Shown: positions 41,626-51,782, numbered from the stretch's first letter. The stretch is DNA of 64,000 bases from an uncultured Bacteroidales bacterium (GCA_947573135.1 CANPDU010000001.1:1-64000), one strand, 5' to 3'. Program-made: numbers and translations. The notes: a model not told the origin generated them from the letters alone.

Positions 41626-42102
41626 ATGAAAATCTGGGTATATCTCAATGGGATCCAACAGGGGCCATATACGCTTGAGGAACTCTCACAGCTGCCGATC
41701 ACGGCTTCGACACCGGTGTGGTATGAGGGTTTGGATCAATGGCTTCCGGCACATGAAGCCCCTGTGACGGCTCCGCTATTCGCGACGCCGGAATACGAGC
41801 ATGAGACTGAAAGGCCGACATGTGAGTCTTCGGTGTTGTCTGTTCAATCTCAGCGGTCATCCGCAGCTGTCGACGCGCAGCCTTGTCCGCCGACGTTTGT
41901 CGGCTGGTCGGTTTTTGTGCTGATCTGCTGTTTCCCGATCGGAGGTGTTCTCGGACTCGTGTTTTCATCCCTGACCGGCAGCGCATACCGCTCAGGTGAT
42001 TATGCCAAAGCCGCCAGAATGTCGGAATGTGCCGAATGGACCGTTATAATTTCGATCGTGATCGGACTTGTTCTGGCTCCGCTCGCACCTTTCTTGCTCT
42101 GA
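41626..42102 (+). CDS. GYF_2-domain protein with CD225/dispanin membrane segment
   Basis: 158 residues. The N-terminal GYF_2 domain (WVYLNGIQQGPYTLEELSQL and VWYEGLDQWLPA) is followed by a serine-rich linker. A C-terminal CD225-like unit has two membrane helices around SGDYAKAARMSECAEWT. The family is common in Bacteroidetes, and function is unknown. The next gene (DUF2752) follows within five bases of the stop; the two are usually found together. Confidence 0.82.
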   Translation: MKIWVYLNGIQQGPYTLEELSQLPITASTPVWYEGLDQWLPAHEAPVTAPLFATPEYEHETERPTCESSVLSVQSQRSSAAVDAQPCPPTFVGWSVFVLICCFPIGGVLGLVFSSLTGSAYRSGDYAKAARMSECAEWTVIISIVIGLVLAPLAPFLL

Positions 42103-42106
42103 GAGA

Positions 42107-42484
42107 GTGCGTTTCAGACAACGCTATATTACCGCGACAGCAATCGCCGCCGTTATTGCGGCAGTTGCTGTCGTTGTGTTTTATGCATCCGCTGATCCGG
42201 AGTCACCGCTGATGCCGAAGTGCGTGTTCCGCAGCCTGACGGGATTAGAATGTCCCGGCTGCGGATTTCAGAGGGCTCTCCACGCCGCGCTTAACGGTGA
42301 TATTGCCGGAGCGTGGGTTTATAATCCATTTTTGTTTTTTATTGTGCCTGTCGGCATTTTATATATTTGCGTCGAGCTTTTTGCGTCAAAAGACAGCCGT
42401 GTGCGCCGAAGACTTGTCTCCCCGCGGGCGATCATGGCAATACTTTCGGTAACAATCATATGGTGGGTAGTCCGCAATTTGTAA
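42107..42484 (+). CDS. DUF2752 membrane protein
   Basis: 125 residues from a GTG at 42107, four bases after the previous stop; upstream in-frame ATGs lie inside the neighbour. Three hydrophobic helices surround the conserved motif CPGCGFQRALHAALNGD, which defines DUF2752. The two cysteines could bind metal or be redox-active. Function unknown. Confidence 0.8.
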   Translation: MRFRQRYITATAIAAVIAAVAVVVFYASADPESPLMPKCVFRSLTGLECPGCGFQRALHAALNGDIAGAWVYNPFLFFIVPVGILYICVELFASKDSRVRRRLVSPRAIMAILSVTIIWWVVRNL

Positions 42485-42509
42485 AATTGTGAATAAAGTA
42501 TTATCTTTG
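42478..42509 (+). promoter_or_regulatory. Promoter of the TonB receptor/DUF5689 operon
   Basis: TTTG at 42478-42481, 20 bases, TATCTTTG at 42502-42509. The -33 box overlaps the stop region of the DUF2752 gene. The leader to the receptor ATG is about 120 bases. Confidence 0.75.
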
Positions 42510-42639
42510 ACAGCTTATTCGCGATCACAATTGGTCTCAAACGGTATATAAGCCCAATTATTGAAAGGACATGGCGGCGGCCATTCTCTATATCATCAAA
42601 AACAAAACTAAATCATAAACAAAATCCAAAAACTCTTGT

Positions 42640-45390
42640 ATGAGACTTAAACTGTTCTTATTCATGCTGCTTTCGGCCATGCTGCCGATGGCAGCCCAGA
42701 CCGCGGCGATAGTCGGAAAAGTCGTTGACTCGACTTCCGGAAGTCCGGTTGCCGGCGCGACAGTTTCACTGCGTGACACAGGACTGTCCTCGCAGACCAA
42801 TTTCAATGGCGATTTCCGTATAGAAGCTCCGGCCGGCGATAATTTCATAACAGTTGTCAACGACGGTTATGTCGGTCTGGGACTCGATATCACTGTCGGA
42901 TCGGGCAAGACCGATCTCGGCGAGCTGCGCATCACACCCACCGATGCCGAAGATGATTATTTCGGCGAGTCGAGCGATCTGATAATCGATGACGCAACGT
43001 TCGAGGATGAAGAGGGCAGCAGTCAGAGCGTCGCCGCGCTCAACGGAGCCAATGACGACATATATTACACCACGGCGTCGTATAATTTCTCTCCGATGTA
43101 TTTCCGTTACCGCGGCTATGACAGCCAGTATCAGACGGTCTACATCAACGGTATGGCATTCAATGACATCATCCGCGGCCGTTTTAACTTCTCGACGCTG
43201 CTGGGCATGACATCGCGTGCATTCCGCAACAAGACCACTACGGTCGGCATGGGTGCGTCGAACTACGGTTACGGCTCGATCGGCGGATCGGTCAACTACA
43301 ATACGGTCACCGATCTTTATTCGCCAGGTTTCAACGGCTCGCTCGCTTATACCAATTCGAGCTATATGATGCGTGCCATGGCGACATATTCGACCGGCAT
43401 GAACAGCAAGGGCTGGGCGCTGACGGTCAGCGCTATCGGCCGTTATGCCAATGAGGGCGTGATGGAGGGAACATTCTATAATTCAGGCGGTCTGTTCCTT
43501 TCGCTTGAAAAAATGCTCAATCCCAACAATTCGCTGACATTTACGGCATTTGGCGGCCCGACACAGCGCGCCACAGGTATAGCGACATATCAGGAAGCGT
43601 ATGATCTCGCCGGCTCAAACCTCTATAACCCGGCATGGGGCTGGCAGGACGGCAAGAAACGCTCGTCGCGCATCACCGAGACTTTCGATCCGACTATGAT
43701 GCTCAACTGGCTGTATAAAAAGAACAACACGTCAGTCAACACCGCGGCCGCCGCCCGCTGGGTCAACTACAACCGCACGGCGCTGCAGTATTACAAGGCC
43801 AACGACCCCAATCCGACCTATTACCGTTATCTGCCGTCATACTACGAGGATGATCCCGAACAGTTTGAGCTCTATACACAGGGGTGGCGCGACGGTTCGC
43901 TCCGTCAGATACGCTGGGACGATCTCTATCAGGTCAACTACCTCAACAATATCCAGAACGAGACTCTGCCCGACGCCGAAAAGAAGGGCTCGAGCTACAT
44001 CATGGAGAACAGAATAAGCAATCAGTTCAATGCGCTCTTCAGTTCATATGTCAACACACGTCTGACCGACGCTATGTCGCTACAGGCCGGCGTGTCGTTC
44101 AACTACACCAAAGGCAGCAACTACAAGACAGTGCGCGATCTGATGGGCGGCGAGTTCTGGCTTGACGTCGATCCTTTCAGCGACCGCGACTTCACTATCG
44201 CCCCCGACAATCTGCAGAACGATCTTGACAATCCCAACCGCCGGGTCGGCAAGGGCGACAAATTCGGATATCATTACGACATCTATGCCATTCAGGCCGA
44301 CGCATGGATCCAGAATGTGATCAATCTTCCTCACTGGGACATCAACTACGGTCTGAAGATGAGCTACACTCAGTATCAGCGCGACGGTCATATGCGTAAC
44401 GGCCGCGCGCCCAACAACTCGCTGGGCAAAAGCGCGATGCAGCGCTTCGACAACGCAGGTCTGAAAATCGGCGCGACATATAAGCTCGACGGCCGCAACT
44501 ATTTCTCGGCCCATATCGACTACGGCACACGCGCTCCGCTGTTCGACAATGTGTTCATCGCTCCGCGTGTGAAGAACACTACCGTCGCCAATCCCGTCAA
44601 CGAACGCGACTTCGCCGCCGATCTCAGCTACACTTGGAATTACCGCCGTTTCCGCGGATCTATCACCGGCTACTACACTCAGATGGACAACGCCATCGAA
44701 CGTAACGGTTTCTATGACGAGTCTTATCAGACCTATACCAACTATGTGCTGACAGGCGTGAAACGCGTCTACAAGGGCATCGAGCTCGGCATGGCCTACA
44801 AGATCACCCCGTCGCTGACTGCGACTTTCGCCGGCACAGTGTCGCGCTTCCAGTACAAGAACAATCCCAAGGGCACACGAACCTTCGAGAACGGTCTCTA
44901 TCCCGACTCGACGCAGACAGTCTATCTTAAGAACTATTATCTCGGCTCAGTGCCCCAGACCCAGGCTAACCTCGGCCTCGACTGGGCCGCTCCCGGCAAC
45001 TGGTTCTTCAATATCAACGGAACATTCCAGGGTGACGCTTACGTCAACCTCGCACCGGCATATCATGAGGCACTCCCGGCTCTGTGGGAACAGTTCGGCA
45101 ACAGCGAGGAAGAGCTGCGTGCCAAAATTGAAGAGCTGTCGGCACAGGATAAGATCAAGAATGCTTTCACACTTAATCTGTCGGTCGGCAAGCTGATCTA
45201 TATCAACCGCAAAGTGTCGCTCAACATCAATGTCAACATCAATAATATCCTGAACAACCGCGATGTTGTCACCTATGCTTATCAGCAGGGGCGTCTCGAC
45301 ACCAAGAACTACGACCGCGGGGCTTATCCCAACCGTCTGAGCTACGCCCAGGGTGTGCGCGCATTTGTCAACGTCGGTGTGAGATTCTAA
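42640..45390 (+). CDS. TonB-dependent receptor with carboxypeptidase-like N-terminal domain
   Basis: 916 residues with signal peptide (LPMAAQ), a carboxypeptidase-regulatory-like domain (GKVVDSTSGSPVAGATVSL), an acidic linker, a plug (YFRYRGYDSQYQTVYINGM, NYGYGSIGGSVNY) and a C-terminal 22-strand barrel ending VNVGVRF. It is not followed by a SusD gene but by two DUF5689 lipoproteins, a recurrent Bacteroidetes arrangement often linked to secreted nucleases elsewhere. The substrate cannot be told from sequence. Confidence 0.9.
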   Translation: MRLKLFLFMLLSAMLPMAAQTAAIVGKVVDSTSGSPVAGATVSLRDTGLSSQTNFNGDFRIEAPAGDNFITVVNDGYVGLGLDITVGSGKTDLGELRITPTDAEDDYFGESSDLIIDDATFEDEEGSSQSVAALNGANDDIYYTTASYNFSPMYFRYRGYDSQYQTVYINGMAFNDIIRGRFNFSTLLGMTSRAFRNKTTTVGMGASNYGYGSIGGSVNYNTVTDLYSPGFNGSLAYTNSSYMMRAMATYSTGMNSKGWALTVSAIGRYANEGVMEGTFYNSGGLFLSLEKMLNPNNSLTFTAFGGPTQRATGIATYQEAYDLAGSNLYNPAWGWQDGKKRSSRITETFDPTMMLNWLYKKNNTSVNTAAAARWVNYNRTALQYYKANDPNPTYYRYLPSYYEDDPEQFELYTQGWRDGSLRQIRWDDLYQVNYLNNIQNETLPDAEKKGSSYIMENRISNQFNALFSSYVNTRLTDAMSLQAGVSFNYTKGSNYKTVRDLMGGEFWLDVDPFSDRDFTIAPDNLQNDLDNPNRRVGKGDKFGYHYDIYAIQADAWIQNVINLPHWDINYGLKMSYTQYQRDGHMRNGRAPNNSLGKSAMQRFDNAGLKIGATYKLDGRNYFSAHIDYGTRAPLFDNVFIAPRVKNTTVANPVNERDFAADLSYTWNYRRFRGSITGYYTQMDNAIERNGFYDESYQTYTNYVLTGVKRVYKGIELGMAYKITPSLTATFAGTVSRFQYKNNPKGTRTFENGLYPDSTQTVYLKNYYLGSVPQTQANLGLDWAAPGNWFFNINGTFQGDAYVNLAPAYHEALPALWEQFGNSEEELRAKIEELSAQDKIKNAFTLNLSVGKLIYINRKVSLNINVNINNILNNRDVVTYAYQQGRLDTKNYDRGAYPNRLSYAQGVRAFVNVGVRF

Positions 45391-45408
45391 TTTTACAAGG
45401 TCAAATAA

Positions 45409-47361
45409 ATGAATATTTCAATGAAAAAGACATCATTATATATAGCGGCCCTCGGTCTTGCAGCGGCGTTTGCGGCGTGTGACAACGAGTTTGAGCGGCC
45501 GCCGATGATTTTGCCGACATCTGATTTGTCGGCCAACATGACTATCGAGGATTTCAAGTCGGCCTACTGGTCGACAGTCGAAAGCACTCCGCAGGTTGTC
45601 GGCCTGAACGAGGAAGGCGATTCGATAATCATCAAAGGCCGTGTATGCTCTTCAGACGAGAGCGGCAATATCTTCAAATATCTTATGATCCAGGGCGAAA
45701 CCGAGGCTCTGGCTATATCGCTCGATTTTTATGACATATTTGAAAGCTATAAATTCGGTCAGGAGATCTATGTCAATGTGACCGGCCTTACGGTCGGCGG
45801 ATACAGCGGCCTGATGTGTATCGGCAGCGGTATCGACGACCGAGGCCGTGTAGCCCGCGCCGCCGAGACAATATTCAAGCCTCATGCAGAGGCCAATGGC
45901 CTGCCCTCGGCTTCGCTGGTCGACACTACGACTGTTACCATCAGCCGGGTCAATCAGGCAAAATCGACCGCCGAGGGGCTTCAGCTGTGGCAGAGCCGGC
46001 TTGTGCGCTTCGACGGTGTGAGATTTGAAAACGCCGGCGAGCCCTTCGCTGTCGGCACATCGTCAAACAGCCGCTACATCATCGACGAGGACGGCAACCG
46101 CATGAATGTCTACAACAGCACCTATGCTGACTTCAAGGATGATATACTGCCATCAGGCTACGGATCGGTAGTCGGCATACTCAGCTATTTCGGCACCAAC
46201 TGGCAGGTTCTGCTCATAGACGCGGCCGGATGTATTGACTTCAACAGCGTGGCCGCTCCGACATTCTCTCCCACAGCCGGCACAGTCAAACCCGGCACTG
46301 CGGTGACTCTGAGCTGCGCGACAGCCGGAGCCGAAATCCACTATACACTCGACGGCTCAGAGCCTACGGCATCGTCCGCCATCTACTCTGATCCGATCGT
46401 AATCAACGAAAACACCACCATCAAGGCCATTGCGACCAAAGAAGGCCTCGATGCAAGTCCGGTCGTAACGGCCGCTTATGTCGTTTCGGATAAAGTTGTG
46501 ACCGTAGAAGAAGGAGACGGCACCGCAGCCAGACCCTACAATGCTTCACAGGCCAAAGCCAAGGCCATAGAGAACGGCACATCGAGCACAGACAATGTCT
46601 ATGTCAAGGGCTACGTTGTGTCAGGTTCGATCAACATGACCTACGGCACAGGTACATGGGTTATCGCTGATAATCCCGAAGGCACAGGAGAGACATTCGA
46701 ACTCTTCGGCACCTACAATACTGATAACGGTAAGTTTACCGACGAAAACGCTGTCAAAGTCGGCGATCTCGTGGTTGCTGTCGGTCCGATCTACAACTAC
46801 AACGGTAAGACTCCCGAGATGAGCAAGGGACATCTTGTGTCAGTCAACGGCGAGGGCGGCGACACCCCGACACCTCCGGCCGGTGGCACAATCTTCTCTG
46901 AAACGTTCCTCAACGGTAACCTTGGCCGGTTCACAGCTACTGTCGAAACCTCAAGTTCTTGGCAAGGCTGGCGTGCGAACACGAACAACCCTCTCTGCGC
47001 AATTGCAAATTCCTATACCAACGGTACGAACGAAGCCGGCACCGCATGGCTCATTTCTCCCGAAATCAGTCTTGCAGACGTTTCGTCGGCCAAAATTTCC
47101 TTCGAGATGGCCTTCGGCTTCTATTTCCCGACCGAGCAGGGTGAGTTCTGCACAGTCAACGTCCGCGAGAAAGGCGGCGAATGGAAGGCACTGACGCTCA
47201 CCGTGTTCCCGCCCAAGCCTGAGAAGAACTGGACCGAATGGGTCACAAATACTCTCGACATCACGGAGTTTGCCGGCAAGACAATCGAAATCGGCTTCAA
47301 ATATAACAACGACGGCAAACAAAGCGTCGCTTGGGAAATCCGTAACCTGACTGTCGAATAA
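45409..47361 (+). CDS. DUF5689 surface lipoprotein with chitobiase-like and adhesin-like domains
   Basis: 650 residues. The lipobox AAFAAC is followed by DUF5689 (about 35-275; SIIIKGRVCSSDESGN, TAEGLQLWQSRLVRFDGV). Then comes a chitobiase/FN3-like domain (FSPTAGTVKPGTAVTLSC, YTLDGSEPTASSAIYSDP) and a DUF6359-like OB-fold segment (NVYVKGYVVSGS). The C-terminal choice-of-anchor-J/cleaved-adhesin beta-sandwich holds GWRANTNNPLCAIANSY and AWLISPEI. Probably the ligand-capturing partner of the receptor 18 bases upstream. An AAGG eight bases upstream supports ATG 45409; ATG 45421 is an alternative. Confidence 0.8.
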   Translation: MNISMKKTSLYIAALGLAAAFAACDNEFERPPMILPTSDLSANMTIEDFKSAYWSTVESTPQVVGLNEEGDSIIIKGRVCSSDESGNIFKYLMIQGETEALAISLDFYDIFESYKFGQEIYVNVTGLTVGGYSGLMCIGSGIDDRGRVARAAETIFKPHAEANGLPSASLVDTTTVTISRVNQAKSTAEGLQLWQSRLVRFDGVRFENAGEPFAVGTSSNSRYIIDEDGNRMNVYNSTYADFKDDILPSGYGSVVGILSYFGTNWQVLLIDAAGCIDFNSVAAPTFSPTAGTVKPGTAVTLSCATAGAEIHYTLDGSEPTASSAIYSDPIVINENTTIKAIATKEGLDASPVVTAAYVVSDKVVTVEEGDGTAARPYNASQAKAKAIENGTSSTDNVYVKGYVVSGSINMTYGTGTWVIADNPEGTGETFELFGTYNTDNGKFTDENAVKVGDLVVAVGPIYNYNGKTPEMSKGHLVSVNGEGGDTPTPPAGGTIFSETFLNGNLGRFTATVETSSSWQGWRANTNNPLCAIANSYTNGTNEAGTAWLISPEISLADVSSAKISFEMAFGFYFPTEQGEFCTVNVREKGGEWKALTLTVFPPKPEKNWTEWVTNTLDITEFAGKTIEIGFKYNNDGKQSVAWEIRNLTVE

Positions 47362-47398
47362 GTGACGGTATGAATATAATCTGAATATAGAAACAACA

Positions 47399-50191
47399 AT
47401 GAAAACTGTTAAATCATATATTTCCGGGCTTGCTGCGGCAATGTTGCTGACAGCAGGATTTTCCGCCTGCCAGGACGACATCGACGCTCCGTTTGTCGAG
47501 GTTCCTGTCGCAGCCAATCAGGCCAACACCACGATAGCCGAACTCAAGGCGGCTTTCTGGCAGGACGCATCAAACTATGCCGACTCCGTGCGCACAAAAC
47601 CCGACGGTTCGCATTATATCATCAAGGGTCGCGTCATATCGTCTGACGAGCAGAGCAATGTGTTCAAAAACATCTCTATTCAGGACGAGACCGGAGCGAT
47701 CACCTTCTCGGTCAACTCCTATAATCTCTATCTCAACTATCGTCGCGGCCAGGAAATCGTGGTCGACGCTACGGGCATGTATATCGGCAAATATGCCGGT
47801 CTGCAGCAGTTCGGCACGCCGTCTTATTACGAGAACGGCTCGACATGGCAGGTCGGCTTTATGTCGCCGCAGTTCTTCCGGCGCCATCTCGAACTCAACG
47901 GTGTGCCTGAAGTTGAGAAACTCGACACGATAACCGTGAATTCGTTCAGCGAGTTCGACACTTCGGCCGAGGGTCTGCGCAAATGGCAGAGCCAGCTGGT
48001 GCGCATCAACAATGTGCACTTCCAGGACGGCGGTGTGAAGACTTTCTCCGAGTATCACAGCAACAGCAACACCGATGTCAACAAGACCCTGATCGACTCT
48101 GAGGGCAACAGCAACGTCGTTGTCCGCACGAGCGGCTACGCTACGTTCTGGAACAAGATGCTTCCCGAGGGCAACGGCGATATCGTCGGTATACTCAGTT
48201 TCTATCAGAGTCTGAGCGGATCGTCGATGTGGCAGCTGATCCTCAACGACTATGAGGGCTGCATGAATTTCGGCAACCCGACCGTGGCTCCCGGCACAGA
48301 AACCAATCCTTATCAGGTGGCCGATGTCATCAGGCTTGAGACCGACGGCACTGTCGCTTCAGGCTGGGTCAGCGGCTATATTGTCGGATCTGTGGCTCCG
48401 GGTGTTACCGAGGTTACTAAAAACGAGGACATCGTCTGGGGTGCCGAGGCTCTTATGCCCTATACTCTCGTCATCGGCGCCGATAAAGAGACCAAAGACT
48501 TCAGAAATGCGCTCGTGATCGAACTGCCGGCCAATACACCGCTGCGTCAGTACGGCAATCTCCGCGACAATCCTGGCAACTATCAGAAAGCTATCACCGT
48601 GCGCGGCGACATGGCGAAAGTGATGGGTACATTCGGCGTGGCCAATAACTCAGGCGCCGCATCGCAGTTCAAGATCGAGGGCGTCCAGACCGGAGGCGAG
48701 GGCATTGCCGACGGTGACGGATCGGAAAACAGTCCCTACAGTCCCTCGCAGGTCGTGGCCATGAATCCGTCGTCGACAACTACTGCTACCCGGACCGGCG
48801 TATGGGTAAAAGGTTATATCGTAGGCTATATGCCGACCGGCGGTTCGTCGACTCTCCTTTCGGGCACAGTGTTCGGTGTCACGGGCGACGTTGCCAATAC
48901 CAACCTTGTCATAGCTCCAACCCCTGACGAGACCAACCCGTCGAAGTGTGTCGGCATCCAGCTGCCGACCGGAACGCTCCGCACAGCTCTCAATCTCAAG
49001 GATCATCCCGAAAATATCGGCAAGACTCTGTCTGTCAAGGGCGACGTGATGAAATATTGTGGCGGCCCCGGTGTCAAGAACGGCACTGAATACAAACTCG
49101 ACGGCCAGGGCGGCACTACTCCCGATCCCACTCCCTCGGGCGACGCAATCTTCAGCGAATCGTTCGAAGGCGGCTCGCTCGGACAGTTCACAACTACAGT
49201 CGAGACCGCGGGCTCATGGACCGGCTGGCGCGCCAACACCAACACTCCGGCCTGCGCTATCGCCAACTCTTATGTCAGCGGTAATAATGAGGCTGCGACA
49301 GCATGGATGATCTCTCCCGCAATCGACCTTTCGAAGGCGTCGAAAGCCTCGATAAAGGTCGAGCAGGCTTTCGGCTTCTACTTCCCCACCAGACAGGAAA
49401 GCTTCTGCACTCTCAACATCCGCGAGAAAGGCGGACAGTGGCAGCAGCTCACCCTTACCGAGTTCCCGACAAAGGGAACGGGCAACTGGACATCGTTTGC
49501 CGAAAACTCGGTCGATATCTCGGCCTACGTCGGCAAAACTGTTGAAATCGGCTTCAAATATGTCAACGACGGCAAGCAGAGCATCGCATGGGAGATCAAG
49601 AACTTCTCGGTCAATGCCGATGCCGGTTCCGTGATCCCCGGCGGCGGTGATGATCCCAAACCTGATCCCGATCCGACCCCCACGCCTTCAGGTGATTATA
49701 AAGGCGATTTCAACTCCTTCAACAACTCGACAGCAACCGCGAGCCCCTACAGTACTTACACCAATGCTACGGGCTGGACGGCCGAGTGGAGTGTAGTGCT
49801 TGGCGGAACCGACGGCGCTGATGCAAGTCCACTGTTCTCTTTTATCGGCAAGACCGGAACGCTCGCCCCGACACTTAACGGCAACACATCCAAGGTCGGT
49901 AAACTTATCTCTCCGACTCTGACCGGAGGATGCGGCACACTGACATTCAACTATGGTTTCGCTTTCAATGAAACCAAGTGCTCGTTCACCGTGAAGGTGC
50001 TTCAGGGCGGCAGCGTCGTGAAAGAGGATACAGTCACGCTTGACTCGATCAACAAACAGCAGGCATATTCCTATTCTCTTGATGTTAACGTCAAGGGCGA
50101 TTTCTCAATCGAGATCGTCAACAACTGCTACTCGGCAGCAAGTTCAAACAAAGATCGTGTGTCGATCTGGAATCTCACCTGGACCGACTGA
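47399..50191 (+). CDS. Large DUF5689 surface lipoprotein, paralogue of the preceding gene
   Basis: 930 residues with lipobox AGFSAC. Order: DUF5689 (about 40-295; YIIKGRVISSDEQSNVF), two DUF6359-like OB-fold segments (SGWVSGYIVG, GVWVKGYIVGYM), a cleaved-adhesin-like domain (about 585-745; GWRANTNTPACAIANSY) that is a close copy of the one ending the previous protein, then a proline/aspartate linker (DDPKPDPDPTPTPSG) and a last beta domain of about 160 residues. The tandem arrangement suggests gene duplication followed by domain gain. Last gene of the operon; a perfect terminator follows. Confidence 0.8.
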   Translation: MKTVKSYISGLAAAMLLTAGFSACQDDIDAPFVEVPVAANQANTTIAELKAAFWQDASNYADSVRTKPDGSHYIIKGRVISSDEQSNVFKNISIQDETGAITFSVNSYNLYLNYRRGQEIVVDATGMYIGKYAGLQQFGTPSYYENGSTWQVGFMSPQFFRRHLELNGVPEVEKLDTITVNSFSEFDTSAEGLRKWQSQLVRINNVHFQDGGVKTFSEYHSNSNTDVNKTLIDSEGNSNVVVRTSGYATFWNKMLPEGNGDIVGILSFYQSLSGSSMWQLILNDYEGCMNFGNPTVAPGTETNPYQVADVIRLETDGTVASGWVSGYIVGSVAPGVTEVTKNEDIVWGAEALMPYTLVIGADKETKDFRNALVIELPANTPLRQYGNLRDNPGNYQKAITVRGDMAKVMGTFGVANNSGAASQFKIEGVQTGGEGIADGDGSENSPYSPSQVVAMNPSSTTTATRTGVWVKGYIVGYMPTGGSSTLLSGTVFGVTGDVANTNLVIAPTPDETNPSKCVGIQLPTGTLRTALNLKDHPENIGKTLSVKGDVMKYCGGPGVKNGTEYKLDGQGGTTPDPTPSGDAIFSESFEGGSLGQFTTTVETAGSWTGWRANTNTPACAIANSYVSGNNEAATAWMISPAIDLSKASKASIKVEQAFGFYFPTRQESFCTLNIREKGGQWQQLTLTEFPTKGTGNWTSFAENSVDISAYVGKTVEIGFKYVNDGKQSIAWEIKNFSVNADAGSVIPGGGDDPKPDPDPTPTPSGDYKGDFNSFNNSTATASPYSTYTNATGWTAEWSVVLGGTDGADASPLFSFIGKTGTLAPTLNGNTSKVGKLISPTLTGGCGTLTFNYGFAFNETKCSFTVKVLQGGSVVKEDTVTLDSINKQQAYSYSLDVNVKGDFSIEIVNNCYSAASSNKDRVSIWNLTWTD

Positions 50192-50210
50192 TCAGTCTTA
50201 CTACTATACA

Positions 50211-50248
50211 AACAGAGCGTCCTGTCGTTACAGACAGGACGCTCTGTT
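50211..50248 (+). terminator. Strong intrinsic terminator of the DUF5689 operon
   Basis: A perfect 16-bp stem (AACAGAGCGTCCTGTC with GACAGGACGCTCTGTT) and a six-base loop, followed by TATATTTT. Confidence 0.9.
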
Positions 50249-50457
50249 TATATTTTCCGGTTATTCAGACGATTTCTGGTTTATGAGAAGATTGTGATTC
50301 CATCTCGTTCGATTTCTTTAGTCAGAAACTTGTCGGTATTTTTTTTAAATACAAGTTTTATGCAGGCATACTGTAGTTGTGGGGTGTTAGAGGCGGCAAA
50401 TTGAAAAAACAGGCGGCGATTAGAGCACGGCATTGCGAAAATGATTAATTTTGTAAA

Positions 50458-51246
50458 ATGACAACGAAAGAAACATCCGATAACCTGTCTGCGCGTCGCT
50501 CGCTGGCCATATATGTGCGTCGCGGAGGGATAGATGCGCTTGTCTATGACGCCGAGAGACATGAATGCTCGTCGGTCGAAGTCGATCCGGCGGTTGTGTC
50601 GCCGTCGAAAGTGCTTGAGGAGGCGGTCTATCAGACACCGTGGCTGCTCGGCGATTTCTCGCGTATCGACGTTGTGGCTTCTGCCGATCGGTTTATGACA
50701 GTGCCTCAGGCTCTTGAGGCCGGAGATCAGGGTGCGCGCGCTGTCGCCGCACTTGTCTGGCCTGATGCCGGCCATGACTGCCTGTCGCTTTATGGCTGCG
50801 GTGCTTCGGCAAAGTTGCTGTCGGTTTTTGACCGTCAGCTCTACGGTTTTGTGAACCGTACGTTTACAGGAGCGTCGCTACGTCACAGACTCGCGTCGCT
50901 TGCTGATTTTTTTTCTTCGTTGAGCCGTCCCGTCAACCGTGTGAAACTCTACGCCTGTTTTACCGGCGACAACAGCCTCGACGTTATCGCCATGACGGCC
51001 GACACGCTGCTTATGGCCAACACATTCGGCTGTCAGGGCGTTGACGACGAGCTCTATTTCATAATGGCTTCGGTCCGTGACTGCGGTTTCGACGCGCTCG
51101 ACGACGAAGTGATCGTGTGCGGCGACCCCGGCCGCTGCGAAGCCGCGATGGAGCGCTTGCGTGTTTATCTTAACTCGGTGATGCCCTTGTTGTTGCCGCA
51201 GGACTATACAGACATCCCCCTCGAACTAATACGTTTTGTCAGATGA
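50458..51246 (+). CDS. DUF3822 family protein
   Basis: 262 residues. Recognised as DUF3822 by sequence character and by its position overlapping rsmD, which is conserved across Bacteroidetes. The family has an actin/ASKHA-like fold by prediction. Visible parts are LAIYVRRGGIDALVYD at the N-terminus and MANTFGCQGVDDELYFIM in the C-terminal half. A TAATTTTG box at 50446-50453 lies four bases before the ATG, so the mRNA is nearly leaderless. Function unknown, perhaps tied to ribosome biogenesis. Confidence 0.8.
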   Translation: MTTKETSDNLSARRSLAIYVRRGGIDALVYDAERHECSSVEVDPAVVSPSKVLEEAVYQTPWLLGDFSRIDVVASADRFMTVPQALEAGDQGARAVAALVWPDAGHDCLSLYGCGASAKLLSVFDRQLYGFVNRTFTGASLRHRLASLADFFSSLSRPVNRVKLYACFTGDNSLDVIAMTADTLLMANTFGCQGVDDELYFIMASVRDCGFDALDDEVIVCGDPGRCEAAMERLRVYLNSVMPLLLPQDYTDIPLELIRFVR

Positions 51247-51782
51247 GAATAATCAGAGGCAAATACGGCCGTCGGCGTTTCGACGTGCCCACCAATATCA
51301 CCGCGCGTCCCACTACCGATTTCGCGCGAGAGAATATTTTTAATGTTCTTGAGAATTATGTTGATTTCGAAGGCCTTTCGGCTCTCGATCTTTTCGCCGG
51401 CACGGGAGCCATCACATTTGAGTTCCTGTCGCGCGAATGCGCCGATGTGACGGCGGTCGAGAAGTCGGCGACACAATATAATTTTATCCGTAAAGTCGCC
51501 CAGCAGCTCAACGTTCAAAATCTCAACCTCGTCAAGGGCGATGCCCTCAGATTTATCGACACTTGTATCAAGAAGTTCGACGTGATCTTTGCCGATCCTC
51601 CCTACGACATGCCCGATTTCGCTTCGGTGCCCGAGCGCGTGCTGTCGTCTCAGATGCTCAGGCCCGGCACTGTTTTCGTCATCGAACATAACAAGCATCA
51701 CGATTTCAGCAGTCTGCCCGGTTTCAGAGAGCACCGTGCCTACGGTTCGGTCAATTTCTCGATATTCGTAATACCTGATTGA
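51243..51782 (+). CDS. rsmD: 16S rRNA (guanine-966-N2)-methyltransferase
   Basis: 179 residues, full length. It methylates G966 of 16S rRNA. Motifs: IIRGKYGRR and RPTTDFARENIFN at the N-terminus, the SAM-binding LDLFAGTGAITFEFLSR, and the catalytic DPPY in FADPPYDMP. The start overlaps the DUF3822 stop (ATGA). Confidence 0.95.
   Translation: MRIIRGKYGRRRFDVPTNITARPTTDFARENIFNVLENYVDFEGLSALDLFAGTGAITFEFLSRECADVTAVEKSATQYNFIRKVAQQLNVQNLNLVKGDALRFIDTCIKKFDVIFADPPYDMPDFASVPERVLSSQMLRPGTVFVIEHNKHHDFSSLPGFREHRAYGSVNFSIFVIPD

Noticed and set aside
42640..50191. Polysaccharide utilisation locus (SusC/SusD pair)
   Set aside because: The downstream lipoproteins have DUF5689 and adhesin-like domains, not the SusD helical fold, and no glycoside hydrolase is adjacent.
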